Positions 9,897 to 19,019 of a stretch of 64,000 nt of DNA are shown here, one piece after another. Source of the stretch: UBA3206 sp964548855 (GTDB taxonomy: Bacteria > Bacillota_I > Bacilli_A > Acholeplasmatales > Anaeroplasmataceae). Location: NCBI GenBank assembly GCA_964548855.1, contig CAZJSR010000003.1, positions 34,188 to 98,187 of the forward strand. The letters are read 5' to 3'. The position numbers and the translations under genes are program-made. The notes under the pieces were generated by a model. It saw nothing but the letters and a program-made list of their open reading frames with translations. It was not told the DNA's origin and searched no databases. Every line of letters begins with the position of its first letter. The stretch's first letter is position 1.

Positions 9897-9925
9897 TTGA
9901 CTAAAAAAAATATAAGTGATAAAAT
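9897..9925 (+). promoter_or_regulatory. Promoter of the uxa operon
   Basis: TTGACT (9897-9902) and TAAAAT (9920-9925) are 17 bp apart, close to the sigma-A consensus. The -35 begins directly after the rlmH stop, and no other promoter is evident before uxaB. Confidence 0.75.
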
Positions 9926-9975
9926 ATAAAATGATGTAAAAGGCTTTTAAAAAGTCGTTATGGAGGAATTTAAAA

Positions 9976-11478
9976 ATGGAAAATATTAAGTCTTTACCTG
10001 CTATAAATGTAGCAAATAAAAAAGAAGAAAAAAAAGTTAAAATTATGCAATTTGGAGAAGGAAACTTCTTACGTGCATTTGTTGACTGGATTATTAATGA
10101 AATGAATAAAGCAAATGTATATGATGGAGGTGTTGTTGTAGTACAACCTATGCCATTTGGACGTTGTAAGGAATTAAATGAAGCTTCAGGATTATATACA
10201 TTATATCTTCAAGGATTACAAGATGGAGAAGCTGTAAGAAAACATGAAGTAATTAAATGTTTACAAGACTTCATTAATCCATTTGAACAATATGATAAGT
10301 ATTTAGATTACGCTTTAAGTGATGATTTAGAAATCATTATTTCAAATACAACTGAAGCTGGTATTGCTTTTGATGAAAATGATACTGATTTTACTAAGTG
10401 TCCTCAAAGTTATCCTGGAAAATTACTTGCATTCTTAGAAAAGAGATATCAAGCAGGTAAGAAGGGATTATATATCATTCCATGTGAATTAATTGATTAC
10501 AATGGAAAGAAATTAAGAGAAGTATTAGTTAAGTTAGCAGAACATAACAACATGGATAAAGATTTCATTAACTGGATTGTTACTGAAAATAAATTCTATA
10601 ATACATTAGTAGATAGAATTGTTCCAGGATATCCAAGAAATGAAGCAGAAGAATTCCAAAAAGCATTAGGATATCAAGATCAAAATATGGTTGTAGGAGA
10701 AATCTTCCATTTATGGTGTATTGATGGAGCATCTGTTGATGACCCAGCAGTTGCGAAAGCAAACTTAGATGAACTACATGAAAAATTCCCTTGTGATAAG
10801 GCTGGATTAAATGTATTATTCGTTGATTCAATTGTTCCATATAAGCAAAGAAAAGTTAAAATCTTAAATGGTTCTCATACAACATTAGTACCAGTATCTT
10901 ATTTAGCAGGTATTGATGCAGTTAAAGAAACTATCGAAGATAAAGAATTAGGACAATTTGTAAGAAACTTTATTTTCAATGAAGTAATTCCTACAATTGA
11001 TATTCCTGAAGATCAAATGATTGCTTACTCTAACTCTGTATTAGAACGTTATATGAATCCTTATGTTCATCACTTATTAATGTCAATTGCATTAAACTCT
11101 TCAACAAAATATAAAGAAAGAGTATTACCATCAGTTTTACAATACATGGAAAGAAAGAATGAACTTCCTAAGAATGCATTATTCTCATTAGCTGCATTAA
11201 TTACTTTCTACAAGGGAGTAAGATTATCAGATGGTTCAAAGATTGAAATTTCTGATACTAATACTGAATGGGTTGAATTATTATCAAATCTATGGGCTAC
11301 TAATGATGCAAATACATTAGAAGGAGCTAAGAAGATTGTTACAACTGTTTTAGGATTAAAGAACCATTGGGGTGTAGATTTAAATACTTACCCTGGTGTT
11401 ACTGATTTCGTTTCTGAGGCTTTAGTTCAAATTAATACTAAACCAATGAAGGATGCTATTAAGGCAATCGTAAAATAA
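9976..11478 (+). CDS. uxaB: Tagaturonate reductase (altronate oxidoreductase)
   Basis: A 500-residue member of the mannitol/uronate dehydrogenase family that interconverts tagaturonate and altronate with NADH. The nucleotide-binding N-terminus IMQFGEGNFLRAFVDWI is the family signature, and the C-terminal half carries KQRKVKILNGSHT with the Lys and His of the active site. GGAGG precedes the ATG. The next two genes encode the following and preceding steps (altronate dehydratase and uronate isomerase), which makes UxaB more likely than the related fructuronate reductase UxuB. The Ala/Glu/Lys-rich codon use typical of well-expressed genes suggests the operon is used strongly when induced. Confidence 0.9.
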   Translation: MENIKSLPAINVANKKEEKKVKIMQFGEGNFLRAFVDWIINEMNKANVYDGGVVVVQPMPFGRCKELNEASGLYTLYLQGLQDGEAVRKHEVIKCLQDFINPFEQYDKYLDYALSDDLEIIISNTTEAGIAFDENDTDFTKCPQSYPGKLLAFLEKRYQAGKKGLYIIPCELIDYNGKKLREVLVKLAEHNNMDKDFINWIVTENKFYNTLVDRIVPGYPRNEAEEFQKALGYQDQNMVVGEIFHLWCIDGASVDDPAVAKANLDELHEKFPCDKAGLNVLFVDSIVPYKQRKVKILNGSHTTLVPVSYLAGIDAVKETIEDKELGQFVRNFIFNEVIPTIDIPEDQMIAYSNSVLERYMNPYVHHLLMSIALNSSTKYKERVLPSVLQYMERKNELPKNALFSLAALITFYKGVRLSDGSKIEISDTNTEWVELLSNLWATNDANTLEGAKKIVTTVLGLKNHWGVDLNTYPGVTDFVSEALVQINTKPMKDAIKAIVK

Positions 11479-11501
11479 TTAAGAAATTTATAGGTGATTA
11501 T

Positions 11502-12980
11502 ATGAATGATTATATTATCATACACGAAATTGATAATGTAGCAGTTGTGCTTCGTCCATTTACAAAAGGTGAAGTAGTTGCAGGTGTTACATTATTAGAT
11601 GATATTCCACAAGCACATAAAGTTGCTTTAAAAGATATTAAAGCAGGAGAAGATGTTATAAAGTATGGATGTCCTATTGGGCATGCTACTTTAGACATTA
11701 TTCCTGGTCAACATGTACATACTCATAATGTAACAACAAATCTTGATGATGTAATTACATATGAATATAAACCAAATTATCCTGAAGTTCTTGGATATAA
11801 GTCAAATCGTACTGTTGATGTTTATGAACGTTCTACAGGTGAATATGGAATTCGTAATGAATTATGGATTATCCAAACTGTAGGTTGTGTTTCAGGAATG
11901 GCTAATAAAATAATTGAAAATTTTAAATCAAAATATGATACATCAAAAATTGATGGGGTATATACTTTCCAACATCCTTTTGGTTGTTCACAAATGGGTG
12001 GAGATTTAGCATTAACTCGTAAACTATTACAAAATATCGCAAAACATCCAAATGCTGGTGGTGTATTAGTATTAGGTTTAGGTTGTGAAGAAAACCTAGT
12101 TTCTACTTTTAAAGAAACACTTGGAGATTATGACGAAGACCGTACAAGATTTTTAGTAAGTCAAGATGTTTCTGATGAAGTTGAAGTTGGTACTGAAATC
12201 TTAAAAGAATTATATGATAAAATGAAAGATGATAAGAGAGTTACAAAACCACTTTCAGTTTTAAGAATTGGTCTTAAGTGTGGTGGAAGTGATGGAATGT
12301 CTGGTATTACAGCTAATCCATTATTAGGTAGATTTAGTGATTTCTTATCATTAAATGGAGCTACTACTGTTTTAGGAGAAGTTCCTGAAATGTTTGGTGC
12401 TGAAAAACTTTTAATGGCGCGTGCAAAGGATGAAGAAACATTTAATAAGATTGTGGATTTAATTAATAAGTTTAAGACTTATTTTAAAGAACACAATCAA
12501 GTAATATATGATAATCCATCTCCTGGTAATAAAAAAGGTGGTATTACTACACTAGAAGATAAATCATTAGGATGTACACAAAAAGGTGGAGCTGCTAAGG
12601 TTATTGATGTATTAGATAAAGGGGATAGAATTAAGAATAATGGATTAAATCTATTATGTACTCCTGGAAACGACCTTGTTGCGACAACAACATTAGGATG
12701 TGCTGGATGTCAAATGGTATTATTTACTACTGGTAGAGGGACACCATTTGGAGGATTTGTTCCTACTGTTAAGGTAGCTACAAACACAACTCTTGCTTCT
12801 AAAAAATCAAATTGGATTGATTTTAATGCTGGAGATTTAGTAGATAAAATGGATATGAATGAATTACTTGAAAATTTCATTGATTTAATATGTGATATTG
12901 CAAGTGGTCGTAAACAAACTTGTAATGAAATTAATAATTTCCGTGAAATATCAATTTTCAAGGATGGAGTTATTCTATAA
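11502..12980 (+). CDS. uxaA: Altronate dehydratase
   Basis: A 492-residue UxaA-type dehydratase converting D-altronate to 2-keto-3-deoxygluconate. The N-terminal SAF-type segment has GHATLDIIPGQHVHTHNV, and the catalytic C-terminal part has the Cys-rich stretches HPFGCSQMGGD, GLGCEEN and GLKCGGSDGMSG expected for this iron-dependent family. A weak ribosome binding site TAGGTG precedes the ATG. It lies 23 bp after uxaB and 24 bp before uxaC, so it sits inside one operon. Length matches the single-polypeptide form (about 495). Confidence 0.93.
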   Translation: MNDYIIIHEIDNVAVVLRPFTKGEVVAGVTLLDDIPQAHKVALKDIKAGEDVIKYGCPIGHATLDIIPGQHVHTHNVTTNLDDVITYEYKPNYPEVLGYKSNRTVDVYERSTGEYGIRNELWIIQTVGCVSGMANKIIENFKSKYDTSKIDGVYTFQHPFGCSQMGGDLALTRKLLQNIAKHPNAGGVLVLGLGCEENLVSTFKETLGDYDEDRTRFLVSQDVSDEVEVGTEILKELYDKMKDDKRVTKPLSVLRIGLKCGGSDGMSGITANPLLGRFSDFLSLNGATTVLGEVPEMFGAEKLLMARAKDEETFNKIVDLINKFKTYFKEHNQVIYDNPSPGNKKGGITTLEDKSLGCTQKGGAAKVIDVLDKGDRIKNNGLNLLCTPGNDLVATTTLGCAGCQMVLFTTGRGTPFGGFVPTVKVATNTTLASKKSNWIDFNAGDLVDKMDMNELLENFIDLICDIASGRKQTCNEINNFREISIFKDGVIL

Positions 12981-13004
12981 TTAATTAAAGGAGAATTTAT
13001 TACT

Positions 13005-14417
13005 ATGCAACAATTTATGGATAAGGATTTCTTATTAACAACAGAAACAGCAAAAAAATTATATCATGAGCATGCAGAAAACATGCCTATTATTGACTAT
13101 CACTGTCATCTTCAACCAAAAGAAATTTTTGAAGATAAACCATTTAGAAATTTAGCTCATGTATGGTTAGGTGCAGGAGATCGTTATGGAGACCACTATA
13201 AGTGGAGAAGCCTTCGTGCAAGAGGGTATGAAGAAGATTCAATTTCAGGACCAGATGATGATTACAAAAAGTATATGCAATTTGTTGAATCAATGCCTTA
13301 TTTCGTTGGTAATCCATTATATCACTGGAGTCATCTTGAAATGCAAAGATATTTTGGTATTTATGATGTTATTAATAAACAAAATGCACAAAAGATTTGG
13401 ACTGAAGCTAATAAAGTATTAGAAACATTAACTCCACGTCAAATGATGTATAAATTTAAGGTAGATACAGTATGTACTACAGATGACCCAATTGATTCAT
13501 TAGAATGGCATGAGAAGATGAATGCTGATAAGACATTAAAGGTTAATGTTCGTCCTGCATTCCGTCCAGACAAGGCTATTAATGTAGAATTAGATTGGTT
13601 TGGTGCTTGGGTAAATGATTTATCTAAAGTTGTTGGATATGAAATTAATTCAGTTACAACTTTATGTAAAGCATTAGAAGAAAGAATTGATTTCTTCCAT
13701 AAGATGGGTTCAAGACTTTCAGACCATGCATTAGATGTTGTATGTTATAGTCCTGCAACATTAGATGAAGTAGAAGCAATTTTCCAAAAAGGTTTAAAGA
13801 ATGAACCAATTTCATTAGAAGAACAAGATAAGTATAAAGGATATATCTTAGTATTCTTAGGAAGAACTTATAATAAATATGGTTGGGTACAACAATATCA
13901 TATTGGTGCTTTAAGAAATAATTCTAAGAGTATGTTAAAGAAGATTGGGCCTGATACTGGATTTGACGCAATTGAAGATGCAAACTACATGGAAAAATTA
14001 TCTCAATTATTAGGAGCATTAGATGCGACTGATGAACTTCCAAAAACTATCTTATACTGCTTAAATCCTCGTGACAATTATGCATTAACAGTATTATCAG
14101 GATGTTTCCAAAAAGAAGGAGTTAAGGGACGTGTTCAAGTTGGTACAGCTTGGTGGTTCCTTGATCAACAAGATGGTATGAGACAAAATCTTGAAACTTT
14201 AATGCAAGTAGGATTAATTAGTCAATCAGTTGGTATGTTAACTGACTCTCGTTCATTCTTAGCTTATCCACGTCATGAATACTATAGACGTATTTTATGT
14301 CAAATGTTAGGTAATTTAGTTGAATCAGGACAATATCCTGCAAGTGAACTAGATACCTTAGGACAAATAGTAGAAGATATTTGTTATAATAACGCTAAAG
14401 AATATTTTGGATTTTAA
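13005..14417 (+). CDS. uxaC: Uronate (glucuronate/galacturonate) isomerase
   Basis: A 470-residue amidohydrolase-fold isomerase acting on D-glucuronate and D-galacturonate, giving fructuronate and tagaturonate. The metal-binding YHCHLQPKEI at about 26-35 and the RPAFRPDK and DSRSFLAYPRHEY blocks are characteristic. AAAGGAG precedes the ATG. Being last in an operon with uxaB and uxaA but without uxuA/uxuB, it points to use of the galacturonate branch (pectin-derived sugar). No transporter, KDG kinase or KDPG aldolase is in the window. Confidence 0.95.
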   Translation: MQQFMDKDFLLTTETAKKLYHEHAENMPIIDYHCHLQPKEIFEDKPFRNLAHVWLGAGDRYGDHYKWRSLRARGYEEDSISGPDDDYKKYMQFVESMPYFVGNPLYHWSHLEMQRYFGIYDVINKQNAQKIWTEANKVLETLTPRQMMYKFKVDTVCTTDDPIDSLEWHEKMNADKTLKVNVRPAFRPDKAINVELDWFGAWVNDLSKVVGYEINSVTTLCKALEERIDFFHKMGSRLSDHALDVVCYSPATLDEVEAIFQKGLKNEPISLEEQDKYKGYILVFLGRTYNKYGWVQQYHIGALRNNSKSMLKKIGPDTGFDAIEDANYMEKLSQLLGALDATDELPKTILYCLNPRDNYALTVLSGCFQKEGVKGRVQVGTAWWFLDQQDGMRQNLETLMQVGLISQSVGMLTDSRSFLAYPRHEYYRRILCQMLGNLVESGQYPASELDTLGQIVEDICYNNAKEYFGF

Positions 14418-14420
14418 TTT

Positions 14421-14443
14421 ATAGGCCTACAATGTAGGCCTAT
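14421..14443 (+). terminator. Hairpin after uxaC
   Basis: Perfect 10-bp stem ATAGGCCTAC/GTAGGCCTAT with loop AAT. The downstream tail is only partly T-rich (CTATTGTTTT), so some read-through into the MscS gene is possible. Confidence 0.65.
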
Positions 14444-14469
14444 CTATTGTTTTAGGAGGAAGTAAACTT

Positions 14470-15318
14470 ATGTTTTTATTTGAATGGTCAGATTTAACTT
14501 CTACAAGCTGGTGGTTAGAAAGATGTGAGATTTTTGTAGATTGGTTTACAAAAAAAGGATTAAAGTTTATACTTGGCTTATTTGTAATGCTTATTGCACT
14601 TAAGATTGTAAACATATTTACCAAAAAGTTTTATAAAGGGCTTATAAAAAGAAATGCTGACGCAACATTAGCTAAAGTTGCGTTTAATGTAATTACAAAA
14701 GGTTTAAAAGTAATCATTATTATAATGTTTTTAGGGTACATAGGAATTGAGACTGCATCAATTAGTGCACTTATTGCATCTTTAGGTGTTGGAGTAGGTC
14801 TTGCGACACAAGGTGCATTATCTAATCTAGCAGGTGGTATTATCATTATTATTACAAGACCTTTTAAATTAGGAGATTCTATAGAAGCTCAAGGTGTTAA
14901 AGGTTCAGTAGAGGATATTAGAATTTTCTATACTGATATTGTTACACCTGATAATGTAGTTATAAAAGTACCTAATGGGTCATTAGCTAATGGTGTTATA
15001 GTTAATAAATCTGTAAAAGACACAAGAAGAGTTGATGAAGTATTCGCAATTGCATATGAAGCTGATTTTGCGAAGGCTGAAGCTATTATTATTGATGTAT
15101 GTAATAAATCTGAAAAAATATTTAAAGATCCTGAACCATTTTGCCGTATATCAAATCATGGAGATTCTAGTATAGATCTTACTACAAGAGTATGGTGTAA
15201 GGCTGAAGATTATTGGGATGTACATTTCTATTTATTAGAAGAAGTGAAAAAAGCATTAGAACTTAATAATATTGAAATACCTTATAATAAACTAGATGTA
15301 AATATTAATAATAAGTAA
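14470..15318 (+). CDS. Small-conductance mechanosensitive channel, MscS family
   Basis: A 282-residue membrane protein. A membrane-associated N-terminus is followed by two transmembrane helices. The pore helix of MscS is recognisable in GVGVGLATQGALSNLAGGIIIIITRPFKLGD, and a beta-rich cytosolic domain follows with the VPNGSLAN motif. Such channels open under membrane tension and release solutes on osmotic downshift. TTAGGAGGA lies 7 bases from the ATG. It is flanked by hairpins on both sides, so it is probably a single-gene unit, with possible read-through from uxaC. Confidence 0.92.
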   Translation: MFLFEWSDLTSTSWWLERCEIFVDWFTKKGLKFILGLFVMLIALKIVNIFTKKFYKGLIKRNADATLAKVAFNVITKGLKVIIIIMFLGYIGIETASISALIASLGVGVGLATQGALSNLAGGIIIIITRPFKLGDSIEAQGVKGSVEDIRIFYTDIVTPDNVVIKVPNGSLANGVIVNKSVKDTRRVDEVFAIAYEADFAKAEAIIIDVCNKSEKIFKDPEPFCRISNHGDSSIDLTTRVWCKAEDYWDVHFYLLEEVKKALELNNIEIPYNKLDVNINNK

Positions 15319-15326
15319 AAAAAGTA

Positions 15327-15362
15327 GAAAGAATGTAAAAACGATTACATTCTTTCTTTTTC
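15327..15362 (+). terminator. Terminator after the MscS gene
   Basis: GAAAGAATGTAA pairs with TTACATTCTTTC (12 bp, loop AAACGA), followed by TTTTTC. Confidence 0.88.
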
Positions 15363-15395
15363 TTACATTGAGATATAATTAATATTGGTGATATA

Positions 15396-16355
15396 ATGGA
15401 TTTTTTAACTACATTTTATAATGTATTGATTGTTTTATTAATGGCATTGCCTGGATTTATTTTGATAAAAAGTAAAATGATAAAAGAGAATAATATCTCT
15501 ACTCTTGCGACAGTTCTTTTATATGTTAATTCCCCTTGTTTAGTATTATATTCGTTTCAAAGTATTGATAAAAGTAAAAAAATGAGCATAAATATGGTAT
15601 TATTCATTGTAATAACATTATTTACTCAAGCATTAATGATCATTTTATTTTATTTAGTGAAGAAACTTATAAAAAAAATTAAGAAATCTGATAATAATGA
15701 TTTTAAAGTAGGTTTAGTTGGAGTATCTTTAGGAAATGTCGGTTTTTTTGGAGTGCCTATTATAAAAGCATTACTTCCAAATAATCCTGAGGCCATAATA
15801 TATTCATCAATGTTTTGTATAAGTATGAATATCATTGCCTTCACACTAGGGGCTTATATTATAACAGGTGATAAAAAATATATGTCATTTAAGAAAATAA
15901 TTTTTAATCCTACTACAATTGCGGCATTATTCTCTTTAATTTTATTTATTTTTAATTTTAAGATTAAAAATAATTTTGGGAAATTTGGTCCTATATTAGA
16001 CGATACTATCAATTTATTTGGTAAAATGACTACTCCGATGTGTATGTTAGTTTTGGGAATGCGATTAGGAGTAGTAGAATTCAAGAAAATGATTTTAAAT
16101 TATAAAGTATATATAATAGTACTAATAAAACTAGTTATTTTTCCTTTATTAAGTTATTTATTGATATATTTTATTCCAAGTATTGATTATTCTTTTAAAG
16201 CATCTCTTTTAATACTTAGTGCAACGCCTATCGCATCTGTTATATTGAATTTATCAGAAATGCTCAATAGTGAACAAGAAGATGCGGCTAATATGATATT
16301 AATAAGCACTTTGCTTTGTATTATAACTATCCCATTAATACTTTTAATATTATAA
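15396..16355 (+). CDS. Auxin efflux carrier (AEC) family permease
   Basis: A 319-residue, highly hydrophobic protein with about ten transmembrane segments in two halves, the usual length and build of AEC transporters. GNVGFFGVPIIKALLP and the C-terminal SATPIASVILNLSEM contain the broken-helix Pro/Asn positions typical of the family. Bacterial members often export or exchange organic acids such as malate, but the substrate cannot be read from sequence. GGTGAT precedes the ATG at 15396. It stands alone between a terminator and the leuS promoter. Confidence 0.82.
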   Translation: MDFLTTFYNVLIVLLMALPGFILIKSKMIKENNISTLATVLLYVNSPCLVLYSFQSIDKSKKMSINMVLFIVITLFTQALMIILFYLVKKLIKKIKKSDNNDFKVGLVGVSLGNVGFFGVPIIKALLPNNPEAIIYSSMFCISMNIIAFTLGAYIITGDKKYMSFKKIIFNPTTIAALFSLILFIFNFKIKNNFGKFGPILDDTINLFGKMTTPMCMLVLGMRLGVVEFKKMILNYKVYIIVLIKLVIFPLLSYLLIYFIPSIDYSFKASLLILSATPIASVILNLSEMLNSEQEDAANMILISTLLCIITIPLILLIL

Positions 16356-16365
16356 TTAAGACATT

Positions 16366-16394
16366 TTGCTTAAATGCTTTAAAAATATTATAAA
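16366..16394 (+). promoter_or_regulatory. Probable leuS promoter
   Basis: TTGCTT (16366-16371) and TATAAA (16389-16394) are spaced 17 bp. The leader before leuS is only about 35 nt, so there is no room for a T-box riboswitch. Confidence 0.5.
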
Positions 16395-16435
16395 TTATGT
16401 TATCATAAATTAGTGTAATAAATGGAGTTGATAAA

Positions 16436-18841
16436 ATGGATTTTAATCATAAAGAAATTGAAGAAAAATGGCAAAAATATTGGAGTGAACATGATACATT
16501 TAAAACAGATGTATGGGATTTTTCAAAACCAAAGTTTTATGCGTTAGACATGTTTCCTTATCCATCAGGGCAAGGATTGCATGTAGGGCATCCTGAAGGA
16601 TATACTGCTACAGATATAGTATGTCGAAAAAAAAGAATGGAAGGATATAATGTATTACATCCAATGGGATATGACTCATTCGGTCTTCCTGCTGAACAAT
16701 TTGCGATTCAAACAGGAAATCATCCTGAAGGGTTTACAAATAAGAATATTGAAACATTCACAAGACAATTAAAAATGTTAGGTTTCTCTTTTGATTGGTC
16801 AAAAGAAATATCTACATGTGATCCGTCATTTTATAAGTGGACACAATGGATTTTTAAGCAATTATACAATGATGGACTTGCAAAACAAGTAGATATGCCA
16901 GTAAACTGGTGTGAAGAACTTGGTACTGTTCTTGCGAACGATGAAGTTATAGATGGTAAAAGTGAACGTGGGGGATATCCTGTTATTCGTAAGAATATGA
17001 AACAATGGGTTATGGATATTCCAGCATATGCTGAACGTTTGTTAGAAGGATTAGATGAAATCGATTGGCCTGAGTCAACTAAGGAAATGCAACGTAATTG
17101 GATTGGTAAATCAGTTGGTGCTCATGTTAATTTTAAAGTAAAAGATAGAGAACATTCATTTACAGTATTTACAACAAGATGTGATACACTTTTTGGGGCA
17201 ACATATTGTGTACTTGCGCCAGAACATAAAATAGTAGATAGTATTACTACTAAAGAATGTATGGAAAATGTAGAAGCATATAAGAATGCATGTGCTTCTA
17301 AGAGTGACTTAGAAAGAACTGAACTTAATAAAGAAAAAACAGGAGCCTTTACAGGAGCATATGCTATAAACCCTGTAAATGGAAAAGAAATTCCAATATA
17401 TATTTCAGATTATGTTCTATCATCATATGGAACTGGTGCAATTATGGCAGTTCCTGCTCATGACCAAAGGGATTATGATTTTGCACGTAAGTTTAATCTA
17501 GATATAATTCAAGTTCTAGAGGGTGATGATATAAGTGAACATGCTTATGAAGGTGATGGGCTACATATTAATTCAGGATTCTTAAATGGATTAAATAAAG
17601 AAGACGCAATAAACAAGATGATAGATTACTTAGAAGAAAATAAAATAGGTTCTAAGAAGGTATCATATCGTTTAAGAGAATGGATATTTGCACGTCAAAG
17701 ATACTGGGGTGAACCGATTCCAGTTGTTCATTATGAAGATGGTGATGAAGTTTTAGATGATAGTGAATTACCTTTAGTATTACCTGAACTTTCAGATTAT
17801 AAACCAAGAGTAAATGGAACAGCACCTCTTGAAAATGCAGATGAATGGAAAAAGTATGTATCAAAAGATGGACGTATTGGAAAACGTGAAACAAATACAA
17901 TGCCTGGTTCTGCTGGTTCAAGTTGGTATTTCTTACGTTATATTGACCCCAAAAATGATAATGAATTAGCTAATAAGGAACTTTTAAAACACTGGTTACC
18001 TGTTGATTTATATTTAGGAGGACCAGAACATGCAGTAGGACATTTACTTTATTCTCGTTTCTGGAATAACTTCTTATATGATAAAGGAATTGTTCCAGTA
18101 AAAGAACCATTTAAGAAGTTAGTTCACCAAGGAATGATTCTTGGAGAAAATGGTGAAAAGATGAGCAAATCACGTGGAAATGTAATTAATCCTGATGATG
18201 TTGTTCGTGAATACGGAGCTGATACATTACGTTTATATGAAATGTTTATGGGACCATTAGAAGCTGCAAAACCATGGAGTACAACAGGTCTTGATGGTGC
18301 AAGAAGATTCTTAGATAGAGTATATCGTTTTGTTACAAGTGATGAATCAAAGGCTAAATTCACAAAGGAATATAATAATAATCTTGAAATGATATATCAT
18401 CAAACTGTAAAGAAAGTATCTAAAGATTATGATTCTCTTAATTTCAATACTGCCATATCTCAAATGATGATTTTCTTAAATGAAGCATCAAAGGCTAAGA
18501 GTGTATATATTGGATTTGTTGAAGGATTCGTAAAAATGTTATCACCTATCGCTCCACATATCTGTGAGGAAATGTGGATGATGTTAGGGCATGATAATAC
18601 AATTGCGTATGAAGCTTGGCCACAATATGATGAATCTAAGTTAGTTTGTAACGATATTCAAATGATAGTTCAAGTTAATGGTAAACTACGTGATAAGATT
18701 GATGTGGTACTTTCTGATTCAAATGATGATATTATAAAGAAAGCTTTATCAAGTGAAAAAGTTAAACAATATACTGACGGACATGAAATTGTTAAAACAA
18801 TAGTTGTGCCTAAAAAGATTGTTAATATAGTTATTAAATAA
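16436..18841 (+). CDS. leuS: Leucyl-tRNA synthetase
   Basis: An 801-residue class I synthetase that charges tRNA-Leu. FPYPSGQGLHVGHPEGYT holds the HIGH-type motif (HVGH) and EKMSKSRGN has KMSKS at 575-579. The CP1 editing domain is present with TTRCDTLFGATYCVLAPEH and the YGTGAIMAVPAHDQRD block with the editing Asp. The length matches the bacterial form (about 805), so no domain is missing. A terminator follows immediately after the stop. Confidence 0.97.
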   Translation: MDFNHKEIEEKWQKYWSEHDTFKTDVWDFSKPKFYALDMFPYPSGQGLHVGHPEGYTATDIVCRKKRMEGYNVLHPMGYDSFGLPAEQFAIQTGNHPEGFTNKNIETFTRQLKMLGFSFDWSKEISTCDPSFYKWTQWIFKQLYNDGLAKQVDMPVNWCEELGTVLANDEVIDGKSERGGYPVIRKNMKQWVMDIPAYAERLLEGLDEIDWPESTKEMQRNWIGKSVGAHVNFKVKDREHSFTVFTTRCDTLFGATYCVLAPEHKIVDSITTKECMENVEAYKNACASKSDLERTELNKEKTGAFTGAYAINPVNGKEIPIYISDYVLSSYGTGAIMAVPAHDQRDYDFARKFNLDIIQVLEGDDISEHAYEGDGLHINSGFLNGLNKEDAINKMIDYLEENKIGSKKVSYRLREWIFARQRYWGEPIPVVHYEDGDEVLDDSELPLVLPELSDYKPRVNGTAPLENADEWKKYVSKDGRIGKRETNTMPGSAGSSWYFLRYIDPKNDNELANKELLKHWLPVDLYLGGPEHAVGHLLYSRFWNNFLYDKGIVPVKEPFKKLVHQGMILGENGEKMSKSRGNVINPDDVVREYGADTLRLYEMFMGPLEAAKPWSTTGLDGARRFLDRVYRFVTSDESKAKFTKEYNNNLEMIYHQTVKKVSKDYDSLNFNTAISQMMIFLNEASKAKSVYIGFVEGFVKMLSPIAPHICEEMWMMLGHDNTIAYEAWPQYDESKLVCNDIQMIVQVNGKLRDKIDVVLSDSNDDIIKKALSSEKVKQYTDGHEIVKTIVVPKKIVNIVIK

Positions 18842-18843
18842 AG

Positions 18844-18866
18844 GAAGCGATTTTTCGCTTCTTTTG
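18844..18866 (+). terminator. Terminator after leuS
   Basis: GAAGCGA/TCGCTTC stem of 7 bp around TTTT, followed by TTTT. Confidence 0.8.
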
Positions 18867-18891
18867 ATTATATAATTATATGAGGAGTATA

Positions 18892-19010
18892 ATGGTTTTA
18901 TTGGAGGAAAAAGATAAGAAAAAAATTAATGATATATATATTATTTGATAATATTTGGTATTGTTAGTTTAATGATGTTTCTTATTATTAAAATTTTATT
19001 TAATAAGTAG
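18892..19010 (+). pseudogene. Remnant of a small membrane peptide upstream of the broken ABC gene
   Basis: An ATG at 18892 follows a good GAGGAG site but the frame stops after 18 codons. One base out of frame, from about 18945 to the TAG at 19008, the sequence reads LIIFGIVSLMMFLIIKILFNK, a clean transmembrane segment with a basic end. This looks like one short membrane protein split by a single-base shift. No family is recognised. It ends 9 bp before the ABC gene and may once have been its partner. A chance hydrophobic frame in AT-rich DNA cannot be excluded. Confidence 0.3.
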
Positions 19011-19019
19011 GAGTTTAAT

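Noticed and set aside
14421..14443. uxaC 3' hairpin as a regulator operator for the MscS gene
   Set aside because: It is a perfect stem-loop just after a stop codon, which is explained by termination; no promoter boxes flank it.
16356..16435. Possible T-box riboswitch before leuS
   Set aside because: Only 80 bp are available, with a promoter in the middle and no T-box core (GGGTGG-type) or terminator. The leader is too short.
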